64,000 nt of DNA from Flaccisagitta enflata (Eukaryota > Chaetognatha > Sagittoidea > Aphragmophora). The position numbers and the translations under genes were made by a program. Location of the stretch: contig OZ231127.1 of assembly GCA_965153355.1 (NCBI GenBank), positions 69,998,001-70,062,000 of the forward strand, read 5' to 3'. Below, one piece after another: positions 34,537-48,139 of the stretch (its first letter is position 1; each line of letters begins with the position of its first letter). The notes under the pieces are model-generated. The model was not told where the DNA came from and did not search any database. It saw only the letters and a program-made list of their open reading frames with translations.

Positions 34537-34706
34537 GATATGGCTGTGAAGAAAAACATCATAGGAAAAAAAATCTATGCCCGGATCGACTACCAGGAAT
34601 ACTATTTGGAGCATATGGGACATAACAGAGCAGAGCGTGAGCTGAAAGGAGGAAAAATGGTTAAAAAATAATCTCCGCATATTGAATGTGGCCTTGTGGC
34701 CTGAAC

Positions 34707-34944
<238 letters not shown>

Positions 34945-35690
34945 AGATTGAAGTAAGACTAAGCGTGTAAGGCGATAAAGGGCAGACAGGCAGACAACAA
35001 CGTAAACAAAACTCAATATTATTTAGGACAAAAACATATCAGCACGAAAAACATGGAGAGGATAAAACTGGAGAAACATTTCCAAAAATCCATCGGAGCG
35101 AAAGTAAAACAAAGGATAAGCCAATTTTACATTCATTATCATGTTTTGATCAACAATGTTAGATCAACACAAATTTTGGCGTTTGATTTCAAGAATCAAG
35201 AGCATTTAGTTTATTAGGCTGAGGAGAAAGAAAGAAGAAAGATGAGTAGGAAGAAGTGATGGAGGAGGAGGAGGAGGAGGATAAATGGAGGATGGAGGCG
35301 GAGTAGAACAAGCCTAGAGGGATTAGGGGAAGGAATCTCGAGAGTGATTGAGGACCTTATGGGAAGAGACATCCTAAATCTATTTCAGTCGTTGCGCTTT
35401 CCTGCTATTTCCGGCTTTCCGCACTTTCCGGCCGTTTGGCTATCCGGCCTCCCGGCTATCCGGCTTTCTGCAGGGCGATTTCACTCACCCAAAGGCGCTT
35501 TAACCAAGTGTCTGCAGCTCAAGTAGGCGGGTGATGTCGAGCGGGTGATTTCAAAAAGGCGATATGAGATAGAGGCGGACTGAGAAGCGTCAACCTAGCC
35601 TTCGTTGTACCATATGGAAATGTTTTAAAATGATGATAACCACGTTAGACTGTTTTTGAACGAATGAAGCGCAAACGATTAATTTGCACG
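34945..35690. other. Unassigned sequence
   Basis: Contains a (GGA)n stretch near 35264-35282 and a loose TTTCCGGC/CTATCCGGC repetition at 35405-35468. No gene recognised. Confidence 0.45.
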
Positions 35691-35696
35691 AATTTC

Positions 35697-35741
35697 TGTC
35701 TGTCTGTCTGTCTGTCCGTCTGTCCGTCTCTCTCTCTCTCT
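35697..35741. repeat. (TCTG)n / (CT)n array
   Basis: TCTGTCTGTCTGTCTGTCCG passing into CT units. Confidence 0.93.
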
Positions 35742-36420
35742 CATACTCACACATCGATGAAATCATCAGTAAAAGTGACATCCTACGTGATCTAGCAGCA
35801 GTTTCCCATCTGAGATCATTGTCATTGAACTTGGTCAACGAAATCATCACATGGGCAAGAGCCAAGAGGACAAGGACGAGAGCGAAGATATTTCAAGAAG
35901 ATCAACTTCAAGGCGAGGCGCCTTAGGGACAAAAAATCATTTTCATAAAGGCAAGTGATATTCTATTCAACGGCGCTCGGAATGATATTTTCTCGATAAC
36001 CACATTTAAGACAACTTGAAAATAATCGAATTGTCATATTGTCACAATGTCACATCGAAGAATCATTCGTTTAGGATCAGCTTTCATCCAAAGTCGATCC
36101 TTCTTTACAAGTGGCATTGATCCTACTAAATTGATGTTAGTAACGTGACAACGAATATCGTCCAAAGGGCAAAACTCACCCTCACTCTTGCAACTCAGTT
36201 GCATACAACTTTTCTCGACTGCAAACTTCATACATGTTTCCTTTCTAAGGTTCATCCTTTCATTGATTCTATTTGCAAAGCGGGTTTCCCTTCTCTTTCT
36301 ATCTCTTTGCCTTCACTTAGTTCTTCTCGTTTGCTGTTTTTATGTTTCTCAGCCTCCGCCCCATCTTACGTCTCGCTTGCCAACTTTGAAAAGCCAACTT
36401 CGACATCATCATTACCCGCG
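35742..36420. other. Unassigned unique sequence
   Basis: A short frame (80 codons from 35684) begins in the CT repeat and shows no domain. No gene supported. Confidence 0.4.
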
Positions 36421-36576
36421 TCATTCTCTCTGTCTCTGTCGCTCTGTCTCTGTCTCTGTCTGCCTGTCTCTCTGCCTCTCTGTCTCTCTGTCTATCTTTA
36501 ACTCTGTGTCTCTGTCTCTGTTGCTCTCTGTCTCTGTTACTCTCTGTCTCTCTGTCTCTCTGTCTCTCTCTGTCTC

Positions 36577-36618
<42 letters not shown>
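36421..36618. repeat. (CTGTCT)n / (CT)n array
   Basis: CTCTGTCTCTGTC units grading into pure CT. Confidence 0.94.
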
Positions 36619-36629
<11 letters not shown>

Positions 36630-36823
36630 AGCTTGTAAGTTTTTTCTGTCATAATCAAGTACTTGTTTCTTCGTCTATCTGTCATGATTGTGTCTTTCTG
36701 TCATGGCTGTTTGCTTTTTATTTCCTTCCCCATTTATATCTTTCCCTCTTTTCTTCTGACTGGCTGACTATCTTTCTGTCTGTCCGCCTTTCCGTATTTA
36801 TCAATCTCCGTCTCGGTCTGACA

Positions 36824-36825
<2 letters not shown>

Positions 36826-36901
<76 letters not shown>
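36826..36901. repeat. (CT)n microsatellite
   Basis: Perfect CT array. Confidence 0.97.
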
Positions 36902-36905
<4 letters not shown>

Positions 36906-37300
36906 ATCTTGATATAATTCGATTATGTAGGATGAGGTGATCCCTCATCTACAAAGACAAGATATTACAAGTTGGAATGTGCGTTAAAGGAGCCCTTTTT
37001 CTGTACATTCATTGACTGGGGCAAGGCGCGGAAGGGATGTGGCGTACGGATGCCGGATGACTGCTGGTAAAGAAATAAACGTACTTACGAAAATATCAAA
37101 ACTTCAGTCATGATTTTACATGTGCATTCCGCAATTTCACATTTAATCAACTGAGTGTCAATTAGCAAGGGTAGGAAGACAGAGAGACAAAAGGATAGAT
37201 AGGAAGATAGTAGTAGATAGGAATATAGACGTAGGGCGTGGTGAAGAAACAGATCGACGGATCGAGACAACAACAAACAGAGTCGAGTTTTCGCGACTAT
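36902..37300. other. Unassigned unique sequence
   Basis: No gene recognised. A loose ATAGGAAGATAG repetition lies near 37190-37230. Confidence 0.4.
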
Positions 37301-38008
<708 letters not shown>

Positions 38009-38195
38009 TGTCAAAATTCTATAATGAATTTGGATCGCGGCGAAGTTAATGAGACCAGTTTAACTTGAAACCTCAGACGTTTTAATTTCATTTTAATGAG
38101 CGCTTAAGTAATAAGTTTTTATTATCTAAACCCAATCGCTCCACCCTGAAATATGGCGGGGTTTACAAGGATGAGCCGAACCATGTATGCGTCTT
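38009..38195. other. Unassigned unique sequence
   Basis: No feature recognised. Confidence 0.4.
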
Positions 38196-38225
38196 TAATA
38201 GAGGTGCTATGGCGCACCTAAAAAG
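38196..38225 (-). mobile_element. Family H terminal hairpin
   Basis: ATAGAGGTGC-TATGGC-GCACCTAAAAA, the minus-strand form of the hairpin end seen at 10186. Only the end is recognisable. Confidence 0.5.
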
Positions 38226-38239
38226 TGTAAATCATACTA

Positions 38240-38833
38240 CCATCTTGGCCATAAAGATTCGGGCAGCTTTAAAGTGTCATAACTCACTTAATTTTGATCG
38301 CAGTGAGATGATCTTTTTTTCAAAATTTGCATCTTCAAAAAATCTATCAATTGAGACCAAGCTGATTCCTGAATCTTAATCCGTTTAGAAATGAGAGCTG
38401 AATGCAGAAAACATTTGCTTTTTGCAAGTGTGATAGGCAAATTTTTGTTTGTTCATGGTAAATGGTGCACTGGCGCATTTGGCCAAATGTACTGAAAAAT
38501 CAAGGAGTTAAGCTCTTCTAGGGTTAGCCCAGATCAATCTGGATCTTAATCCAACTCAGAACTCAAAGATTCAAACGGTAAACCTGCAGGAACACTAGAA
38601 AGCAACATTCAAAGCAAGGCTGAAATGAATTACATTAAAGGTTTGAAACGACATCACTCCAGACTCCAGAGTACCTCCAATCTCTGTACAAGTCCACGCC
38701 AAAGCGTGCGCAGGTGTTGGTGGATGCTCAACATGGTCATACTCAATATTAAATGCTTTTTGATATGTTTGCTGCTCATTTCTGGTCAACTAATTAAATC
38801 ATACACCTACTGTCCGGATCTTTATGGCCAAGA
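38240..38833. mobile_element. TA-flanked inverted-repeat element G2
   Basis: The left end CCATCTTGGCCATAAAGATT is preceded by TA. The right end TCTTTATGGCCAAGA is the eroded inverse. Interior sequence (TTAAAGTGTCATAACTCACT, AAATTTGCATCTTCAAAAAA) matches the G1 interior in reverse. No transposase frame. Confidence 0.8.
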
Positions 38834-39300
38834 AAAAGCGGGTAATGAGTCAGGGCTATGAGTGGGTCTAGGGTTACGGACAGGGCTCCAATGGAGATCT
38901 GGAGGTTTTTCAAATGGATTCTCTTTGGGGTTGTCTAAGGGTGCTCTTTATACCCTTAAGGGGAATTTAGGGGTGGATTTGGGAATAGAGTTAGGGCTAG
39001 AATCAGGTAAGATTTTGGGCTGTGTTCGGGAAGAGTTTTATGTCCAAGCGCGAGTCAGCTTGATTCAAAGCTTTGCCATAGCGGGATATTTGGAGATGAT
39101 ACAGGAACAAGTTCAAATATTCTTCATATAAGAGAGTTTTGAGTGACTGTATCCAAAGGCGATATGACTCTCGGTATGGATTAAAAGCAGCAATCTAACT
39201 CCATAGCCAGATTATGAGCGGTGGCAATCCCATGTTTGCCACAATGAAATCATTACAGTGTGAACGTGTTAAAAACTAACAGAGCGAATCCGATGTGTCT
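38834..39300. other. Unassigned sequence
   Basis: G-rich patches (TAGGGTTACGGACAGGG, GGGGAATTTAGGGGTGG). An 89-codon frame at 38862-39131 has no known domain. No gene supported. Confidence 0.4.
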
Positions 39301-39530
39301 TTTTAGTCGCGTGCACGCGACTCTATGACCCGCTCTGTCCGTCTGTCTGTCAGCTTGTCTGTCCATACCGCTTGGCTTTTATTCATCATTTTATGTTATT
39401 TTAAGTTATCTAAGTTATTTCAAGTCAATTTATATTTAGTCTTGTAGTCTTTTGTTCTTTTAGTATTTTAGTCATTTGGCCTTATGGTCTAAACAACCGC
39501 ACGCGACTGTAAGGTGTTGGCCTTGTTTTT
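39301..39530 (+). mobile_element. Family B element
   Basis: TTTTAGTCGCGTGCACGCGA begins the perfect 18-bp palindrome, followed by CTATGACCCGCTCTGTCC, GTCTGTCTGTCAGC, an AAGTTATTTC array, an AGTCTTTTGTTC array, and the tail ACAACCGCACGCGACTGTAA then GGTGTTGGCCTTGTTTTT. Best short reference copy of subfamily B. Confidence 0.92.
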
Positions 39531-40305
39531 ACTGGACAGAAGACATGATCAGATATGGTCGGCTGCCTTTGTCGCGCATGGGTAAGTAGAGGTGGGGTGG
39601 TATTGTCGGAGACAACTGCAGTGGCAATACCACAATGATGAATATAAGGTAACAGTGATAAACAGTTACCTTACATATGCCAAAAAAGTCAAAGCCCACC
39701 AATGTATGGACGAATAAAGAGATCAACAGACGAACCACCCCACCGACGGTCTTACTTAAAAGTCTGTCGCTATCAGAATTACGATTTTGATTCTCGGGCA
39801 CAAAACTCTAAATGCCACATTTTGGTCCTTCGGTCGGTTCGTCTATCGCTTTTCGAGGTTTTCCGCTGCTGCCAACCCGTTTGCGGCTAAGGATGCCGAA
39901 TATACGGCTTTGTTTCTTCTCGATTGTTTTTTGACAATAACTTTTATGAAATGAATGACTTTTGAAAGCATAACTGGAAAGAGTCACAACGAGGCGGTTA
40001 AATTGTATAAGTTAATTGGCTCAGGGCGTGCCTTTTCGAACTTTACCGATCTTTTACGAGCTTATTAAGATATGAAAAAAAATCCTTTTCTTGTATTTTC
40101 AGTTACGTCCTCGTGTCATTGTAAGCCGGTATGATCGTGAGTTGAGGGAAAGGTCTCTTGGTTAAAGGGTGAGTCTTTTAGTCGGTCCGCAGGTATGTTG
40201 ATAGGTAGATAATGCCATTTTTCGTAAGCTCGGTTATTAGGATTTTCCTTTCGTTTATTCAACTCTCATCTCTTATCTGATATCAAAAGAACAAGTGATC
40301 TAGTG
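39531..40305. other. Unassigned sequence
   Basis: No repeat or gene recognised. Confidence 0.4.
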
Positions 40306-40519
40306 ACATGGGGTCACAACTTCGTTGGGGACGGGTGGGCAGGGGTATCCAACCACATTTCACTCCCCAAACCCCACTCCATTCACAAACATACAAAGAA
40401 AGTGTCCAAAACGCTCATTTTTCCACTTTTCGTCCCGATCACCACGGACGGACCAAGAGATCGACGGACGGACGGACGGAAGGACAAAACCTCTTATAAA
40501 GTTGCGTGTCCGCAACTAA
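40306..40519 (-). mobile_element. Family C element
   Basis: CTTCGTTGGGGACGGGTGGG then CAGGGGTATCC at one end. GATCGACGGACGGACGGACG, CAAAACCTCTTATAA and AGTTGCG-TGTC-CGCAACT-AAAG at the other. Related copies are at 8490-8645 and 63528-63860. Confidence 0.85.
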
Positions 40520-41011
40520 AGTTCATTGGAGATAGTTTTGGCCGGTGGTTTCCATGGCATTCTGCGCCTCAACTTTTCTGGTAAACATAGCTCTTCCATG
40601 AGTTTTTAAGAAAACTATACATAAAAAAGTCTGCCGAAAAAAATGAAGAAAAAGAGCGCAAAAAGAGCTTACCGAGGAAATCGTCAACAATTATTTTCTG
40701 TCTTTTCTTCTGCTTCAAAATTTAAAAATCGCTTGACCAAAAAAATTGTGGAAATAGAGGGTAGTACCCCAATCCTAAACTCTTGCAGTGAAACAAGTTT
40801 TTGCTGATGCGATATGAGGATGCTAAGACTAAATCTTGCATTTTTAGCGAAAGGAGTGAGAATTCAATGAAAAGTCTGCATCCAGCTGCTTCTCTTTTGT
40901 TTTGGTTTATTAACCACGATTCAATTTCAAATTTCAATTACGATTGAAATTGATGTGTAAAAAGTTCAAAGCGTAGGAGATATTGTGAACTTTTGCAACG
41001 ATCGAGAAGCC
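40520..41011. other. Unassigned sequence
   Basis: No repeat or gene recognised. Confidence 0.4.
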
Positions 41012-41115
41012 TGTAGCACTTTTCAGTCACTTGCACCCATGTCTATGGCCCACTCGGTCTATCGGTCGGATGTTCCGTCAGTTTTCTTTCATATTTTGGC
41101 GTTTAGGGGCAGAAT
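41012..41115 (+). mobile_element. Family A head, degenerate
   Basis: TTTTCAGTCACTTGCACCCA then TGTCTATGGCCCACTCGG and GTCTATCGGTCGGATG keep the head order, but the hairpin is broken. Confidence 0.5.
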
Positions 41116-41382
41116 TTAAAACCACGGCCGCCGCCTATTGATTAAAAAAGCCTCTGCTTAGTGCATATCTTCATCTTTATCGCAGTTGGGGTAATGCAAG
41201 GGCAAAAGCTAGAGCTAGCATAGTCGAACAAACACATTCAAACGGTACAAATGTGTGCCAAATCCCATTTCATTGTTTACTTACCCGATGGAAAAATGAC
41301 TCCAGATAGAAAAAGAAAACATTCCATGCAAATGAAATCGCGGAAGGCGTCCAAGAAGTTTGGAGTTATACAGAAAAGAATA

Positions 41383-41469
41383 AATGAATGAATGAATGAA
41401 TGAATGAATGAATGAATGAATGAATGAATGAATGAATGAATGAATGAATGAATGAATGAATGAATGAAT
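41383..41469. repeat. (GAAT)n microsatellite
   Basis: About 21 units. Confidence 0.97.
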
Positions 41470-41573
41470 AAAGGATTGAATTTACGAGTGAATGAATAAA
41501 TAAGGGATGAAATTGCAGAAGTCGACCGCCGATCGACTCAAGAGGTTTAGACAGGCTGCCGAAACTGATTTAC

Positions 41574-44500
41574 ACCGTCTGAGGATTAAGGTTTTGTAGG
41601 GCTTCATAAGAGTGGCGAATCCGGTGGCACCTATCATGTTGGGTCTTAAAATGTGCGTATTACCTAGGGGATAATTAATCCAGGCTTGGTTGACCCAATT
41701 TCAGGTGCGTGTTCCAATGCCACCAAAAAAACTGCCCAAAATGGCCGAAAATGGCCTTTTTTGGCCATTTTTGGCCGTTAAACCTATCTTAAACTTGATG
41801 GAGAGCCATAGAATTTTGCATGCACATGTAGAAGACCCTAATTAAGTTGTATGTAATAAATATTGAAATTTTGAAAATTTTAAGGTACCTAAATTTGAAA
41901 AAAACAGGTTTTTTCCGAGTATGGGTCAAGAAAAATGATGTCATTACCCCCTTTAATGTTGACCGATTTGAACAAAATTTTTATTAGAGGTACTTCACAT
42001 CATGGACTACCTCCATGTAAAATTTCATCCAGATCGGAGCACGTTAAGTGCCCAAATTTCTTTATGAAAATCAAAAATTTGAAAAAAATGTGTCCAAAAA
42101 TCGTCTTTGAGCTGGTGGCATTGTCATATTAGGGCAGGGATGTATGAACCATGGGCCAAAATTCCTTTAAGAGACTGTTGGTGATGCCCAAAAAAAATTT
42201 CATGACCCTGGGAGCATTTATTGGGTGTCAAATAACAGTTCTTTAAAGACCGTCAGACCAAAAATCGCGGAAATTGCCGATTTTAGGCCTTTTTTCAACC
42301 TGTAACCTGTAGAAAAGTTGAAATATGGTCCTGAAATTTTGCATGCACATGTAAGAGACCCTAATTATGTTTTATGGAAAAAACATGGAATGTCCAAAAA
42401 AATTTAAGGTACCTAAATTTTAAAAAAAAAGTTTTTTTCGGGTATAGTTGAGAAAAAAGGATGTCATTACCCCCCTTATTGTCAACCGATTTGGACTAAA
42501 TTTTTATTGGAGGTACTTCACATCATGGACTACCTCCATGTAAAATTTCATCCAAATCTGAGCACTTTAGGTGCCCAAAATTCTGTACGACAATCAAAAA
42601 TTGGAAAAAAATGACTCCGAAAATCGTCTTTGAGCTGGTGGCATTGTCATATTAGGGCAGGGATGTATGAACCATGGGCCAAAATTCCTTTAAGAGACTG
42701 TTGGTGATGCCCAAAAAAAATTTCATGACCCTGGGAGCATTTTTTGGGTGTCAAATAACAGTTCTTTGAAGACCGTCAGACCAAAAATCGCGGAAATTGC
42801 CGATTTTAACCTGAAGAAAAGTTGAAATATGGTCCTGAAATTTTGCATGCACATGTAATGGACCCTAATTATGTTTCATGGATAAAACATGGAATGCCCA
42901 AAAAAATTTAAGGTACCTAAATTAAAAAAAGAAAGTTTTTTTCGAGTATAGTAAAGAAAAAAATGATGTCATTAACCCCCTTAATGTTGACCGATTTGGA
43001 CAAAATTGTTATTGGAGGTACTTCACATCATGCACTACTGCCATGTAAAATTTCCTCCAAATTGGAACACTTTAAGTGCCCAAAATTCTGTATAAAAGTC
43101 AAAAATTGGAAAAAAATGACTCTGAAAATCGTCTTTGAGCTGGTGGCATTGCCATAATAGGGCAGGGATGTATGAACCATGGGCCAAAATTCCTTTAAGG
43201 GACTGTTGGTGATGCCTCAAAAAAATTTCATGACCCTGGGAGCATTTTTTTGGTATCACATAATAGTTCTTTGAAGACCGTCAGTCCAAAAATTGTGGAA
43301 ATTGCCGATTTTAGGCCTTTTTTCAACCTTTAACCTGAAGAAAAGTGGAAGTATGGTCCTGAAATTTTTCATGCACATGTAATAGACCCAAATTATATCT
43401 TATGGAAAAAACATGGAATATCCAAAACAATTTAAGGTACCTAAATCAAAAAATCAAAAATTTCGAGTATAGTCAAGAAAAAATGATGTTGTTACTCCCC
43501 TGAATGTTGACCAATTTGGACAAATTTTCTATTGGAGGTACTTAACATCATGCACTACTGCCATGTAAAATTTCCTCCAAACTTTTAGGGGGTAACAACA
43601 TAATATTTCCTCAACTACACTGTTTTTCTGAAATTGTGGTACCTAAAATATTTTTGGACGTTCCACTTTTCTATAAAACATAATTAGGCTCTATTACATG
43701 TGCATGCAAAATTTCAGGACCATATCTCAACTTTTTTTGGGATTACGGGTTGAAAAAGGCCTAAAATGCAATTTTTTTAATTTTCACTCTCACGGTCTCC
43801 AAAGAATTGTAATTTGACACCCAAAAAATGCTCCCAGGGTCATGAAATTTTTTTTGGGCATCACCAACAGTCTTTTAAAGGAATTTTGGCCCATGGTTCA
43901 TACATCCCTGCCCTAATATGACAATGCCACCAGCTCAAAGACGATTTTTGGACACATTTTTTTCAAATTTTTGATTTTCATAAAGAAATTTGGGCACTTA
44001 ACGTGCTCCGATCTGGATGAAATTTTACATGGAGGTAGTCCATGATGTGAAGTACCTCCAATAAAAATTTTGTCCAAATAGTCAACATTAAGGGGGGTAA
44101 TGACATCATTTTTTCTCAACTATACTCGAAAAAACTTGTTTTTTTCAAATTTAAGTACCTTAAATTTTTTTGGACATTCCATGTTTTTTTCCATAAAACA
44201 TAAATAGGGTCTATTACATGCGCATGCAAAATTTCAGGACCATATTTCAACTTTTCTTCAGGTTACAGGTTGAAAAAAGGCTTAAAATCGGCAATTTCCG
44301 CAATTTTTGGTCAGACAGTCTTCAAAGAACTGTTATTTGACACCCAAAAAATGCTCCCAGGGTCATGAAATTTTTTTGGGGCATCACCAACAGTCTCTTA
44401 AAGGAATTTTGGCCCATGGTTCATACATCCCTGCCCTAATATGACAATGCCACCAGCTCAAAGACAATTTTCGAAGTCATTTTTTTCCAATTTTTGATTT

Positions 44501-45518
44501 TCGTAAAGAAATTTGGGCACTTCAAGTGCTCCGATTTGGATGAAATTTTACATGGAGGTAGTCCATGATGTGAAGTACCTCCAATAAAAATTTCGTCCAA
44601 ATTGGTCAACATTAAGGGGGGTAATGACATCATTTTTTCTCAACTACACTCGAAAAAAACTTGTTTTTTTGAAATTTAGGTACCTTAAATTTTTTTGGAC
44701 ATTCCATGTTTTTCCATAAAACATAATTAGGGTCTATTACATGTGCATGCAAAATTTCAGGACCATATTTCAACTTTTCTTCAGGTTACAGGTTGAAAAA
44801 AGGCCTAAAATCAGCAATTTCCGCGATTTTTGGTCTAACGGTCTTCAAAGAACTGTTATTTGACACCCAAAAAATGCTCCCAGGGTCATGAAATTTTTTT
44901 TGGGCATCACCAACAGTCTCTTAAAGGAATTTTGGCCCATGGTTCATACATCCCTGCCCTAATATGACAATGCCACCAGCTCAAAGACGATTTTTTGAGT
45001 CATTTTTTTCCAATTTTTGATTTTCGAACAGAATTTTGGGCACTTAAAGTGCTCCGATTTGGATGAAATTTTACATGGAGGTAGTCCATGATGTGAAGTA
45101 CCTCCAGTAAAAATTTGGTCCAAATCGGTCAATTTTAAGAGGGGTAACGACATCATTTTTCTTGACCTATACTTGGAAAAAACCTGTTTTTTTCAAATTT
45201 AGGTACCTTAAAATTTTCAAAATTTCAAATTTTTTTGCATACAACTTAATTAGGGTCTACTACATGTGCATGCAAAATTTCATGGCTCTCCATCAAGTTT
45301 AAGATAGGTTTAAGGGCCAAAAATGGCCATTTTCGGCCATTTTGGACGGTTTTTTTGGTGGCATTCGCACATGCACCTGAAATTGGGTCAACCAAGTCTG
45401 GATTTGAATTCCCCTAGGTAATGCGCACATTTTAAGACCCAACTTGATAGGTGCCACCGGACTCGCCCTTTTGACCCCTCTAAACTTTGAGCTAGAAATC
45501 CTTATTCCTCAGACGGTA
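41574..45518. mobile_element. Giant palindrome Q with 4+4 internal units
   Basis: The outer inverted ends are ACCGTCTGAGGATTAAGG and CCTTATTCCTCAGACGGT, then CCGGTGGCACCTATC...GATAGGTGCCACCGG. Each arm of about 1.95 kb is built from four units of about 520 bp with the phrases GTACTTCACATCATGGACTA, GGCAGGGATGTATGAACCAT and CATGACCCTGGGAGCAT. The arms meet near 43582. A frame of 64-68 codons (MMSLPPLMLTDLDKIF...KIVFELVALSY) is open in five units (41935-42132 and 42963-43157 on +; 43913-44119, 44436-44633 and 44959-45156 on -). It is closed by stops in the units at 42470 and 43484, and replacement changes outnumber silent ones, so it is not taken as a gene. Confidence 0.9.
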
Positions 45519-45651
45519 CATTTTGCGATTTGATCGATCAACGATTGAGCTAAGATATGCAAAATACTTCAAATTTTGATCATAATTGTTTTCAAATAAT
45601 CATTCTTAATTTAGATCCACGTTGTGTAGGCGCTAATTTCTTCTTTTTTTC

Positions 45652-45740
45652 TCTCTCTCTTTCTCTCCTTTCTTTGTTTCTTTGTGTCTTTGTTTCTTTA
45701 TTTCTTTGTTTTTCTGTTTCTTTGTTTCTTTGTTTCATTG
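45652..45740. repeat. Pyrimidine (CTTT)n/(TTTG)n tract
   Basis: CT, then TTTCTTTG units. Confidence 0.85.
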
Positions 45741-45859
45741 TTGTTCGTTTCTTTTTTTCTTGCTTATTTTCTTTCTCCCTTTCTCTCTTACTATCTTTCT
45801 TGAGATCTACCATTATTTCTTTCTCATTTTGTTTTTCCGCATCCTTTTTTGTAGGTCTG

Positions 45860-45860
<1 letters not shown>

Positions 45861-45901
<41 letters not shown>
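45861..45901. repeat. (CT)n microsatellite
   Basis: Perfect CT array. Confidence 0.95.
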
Positions 45902-45903
<2 letters not shown>

Positions 45904-46191
45904 GTTTCCCAATCCCAATGTTTTCAATCATTGAAACGACGACGTTGGCGCCATCTCAGAAATGGATTGGAACAGACACAACAATAAGACGAGTTTGAAT
46001 GTCACAAGTTTTGTGAAATTCATAGTCACTGAAAAATTGCTCTTCTGAACTGAAATGAAGTGAGTCTCAAAGTAATAACGACGGAAACTGAGCCTTTTTG
46101 AATGTCAAAAGCACAGCATGAGCTATGAAAGCCATGTTGTGCAACTGCTTTGTTTCATTCTTTCCTCTCTCTCTCTTCCTTTTTTTCCTTC

Positions 46192-46209
46192 TTTCTTCCT
46201 TTCTTTTTT

Positions 46210-46285
<76 letters not shown>

Positions 46286-46351
46286 TATTTTCTTTCTTTC
46301 TTTCTTTTTTTCTTTCTCTCTTTTTTTTTTCTTTCTTTTATTATTTCTTTC

Positions 46352-46435
<84 letters not shown>

Positions 46436-46443
46436 TCATTTTT

Positions 46444-46517
<74 letters not shown>

Positions 46518-46570
46518 TTTCATTCTTTCTTTCTTTCTTTCTTTTTCTTTCTTTCTTTTTCTTTCTTTTT
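46192..46570. repeat. (TTTC)n array
   Basis: TTTC units with T-rich interruptions. The 231-, 267- and 156-codon Phe/Leu/Ser frames are repeat translations. Confidence 0.96.
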
Positions 46571-46684
46571 TTTATCTTTCTTTCCTTCTTTCTGATTCCA
46601 ATTTTCTTTTTTCTTTTTTACTTTTCAATTCTCTTCCTTTCTCTTTTTCTACAGTTGCTTTTCGGTTCCTCTCTATTGTTTTCG

Positions 46685-46757
46685 ATTTTTGTTTTTGTTT
46701 TTGTTTTTGTTTTTGTTTTTGTTTTTGTTTTTGTTTTTGTTTTTGTTTTTGTTTTTG
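46685..46757. repeat. (GTTTTT)n array
   Basis: About 12 units, same unit as 20728-20808. Confidence 0.97.
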
Positions 46758-46884
46758 GCTCTTTGCCTTATTGCACAGGATTCTATGGCACATTGTGTTG
46801 GAGGAAAATGTAGAAAAGTGGAATGGTAAGTTGAAGATCAGCCCTAGCCCTTGCTATTCAAACAGAGTTAAAACGCATCCGTGG

Positions 46885-46945
46885 TGTGACGCGCGCGCTG
46901 GGCGTGGACGCGCCCACGCACGCGCGCGCTCGCACATGCTCTCAG
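46885..46945. other. CG-rich alternating stretch
   Basis: GACGCGCGCGCTGGGCGTGG then ACGCGCCCACGCACGCGCGC. Alternating purine-pyrimidine with a GGGCG...CGCCC hairpin, CpG-dense against an AT-rich background. Confidence 0.6.
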
Positions 46946-47082
46946 TCACGTGACTTTTTGTTGTTTTCGTGCCACTTTTGCGCGCCAAAAATGGAAAGAT
47001 GAGGAAGAGGCCCATAGAATCTAACGAGAGGAGGAAGAGTAAAAGAAAAGGCTTTGGGACCATATATTATGCTGATGGCGCG

Positions 47083-47132
47083 GAGGAGGAGGAGGAGGAG
47101 GAGGAGGAGGAGGAGGAGGAGGAGGAGGAGGA
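47083..47132. repeat. (GGA)n array
   Basis: Pure GAG units, read as poly-Glu or poly-Pro. Confidence 0.97.
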
Positions 47133-47379
47133 TGGGAAGTATTGCCCCTGAGTCCAACGACAAAGGATGTACCATTTGCCATATTTCCTATACTTCCGAT
47201 GATGCGGTAAAGCACGAAAATCTTTAGAGCAGTCAAGTCAACCATTATGAAAAAACTATTCTCAAAAATTTGTGTTTCTGTCTTTTTACTTTTATTAGAT
47301 TTTGTTTTGTGTCTTTCAGTCCTGCTAGTGCTCGTAGGAAGCCAGTCTGATAGATGGACTTACGGAAGGACCAACTCAC

Positions 47380-48030
47380 ATTGAGGAGGGCACTCAAGGC
47401 CAAATCCTCATTTGAAAATGAGGGCAGTAAGCTCCCTGACCACTCAAGGCAGAATCGGACTTGAGTAGTTTTCAAACCTAACTGCTCCTTCTAACTAGAA
47501 AGGTTTTTAAATCAACTTTAAAAAAAAAGTTTTTTGAGCCTATTTTAGATCTAATTTGCATCACTCTTCAATTTTTTTTATGTCATCTTAGAATACAAAC
47601 TAAAATTATTAATTTTGTAAATCTTAAGACAAGAATTCCCAAAAAATGATATTTATATTTTTTTTAGATAATCATTATTTTTTAGTAAATTCTAAAAATA
47701 TTAAAACAGGAAATGACAAATATAGGTTGTTCTTCCTTCCTAGCTCATTTTTTATGATAAACTATTTTGTTCTCACATAAGATTTCAAGATTTCTTTATC
47801 TAAAATAAATAAAAAGTGGTTATGAAAAAAGATGAAGCCCAAAAATAAAAAATAAAATCAGATGTAGAGAAAACATTTAAATCAGAGTTCTAGAGTTCTC
47901 ATGAGTGAGTAAAAACAAAAACCACTCTAGTCAGAATTTAAAATGAGGGATGTCCAACTTCATTCCACTCAAGTCCGAATCTGACTAATGTGGTTTTGGT
48001 TTTCACTCTAGCCCGAATTCGGCCTAAAAT
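47380..48030. repeat. Possible diverged inverted repeat
   Basis: GCAGAATCGGACTTGAGTAG (about 47450) is approximately inverted as CACTCAAGTCCGAATCTGAC (about 47966). Neighbouring words also match in reverse. The rest is AT-rich with no gene. Confidence 0.45.
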
Positions 48031-48043
48031 GGTTCCCCCCTCA

Positions 48044-48047
<4 letters not shown>

Positions 48048-48136
<89 letters not shown>
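48048..48136. repeat. (CT)n microsatellite
   Basis: Perfect CT array. Confidence 0.97.

Positions 48137-48139
<3 letters not shown>

Noticed and set aside
41935-45156. Conserved 64-68-codon frame repeated in palindrome Q
   Set aside because: The frame is closed in the units at about 42470 and 43484. Comparing the units at 41935 and 44633 by eye I count about ten replacement and two silent differences, which does not look like protein-level selection.
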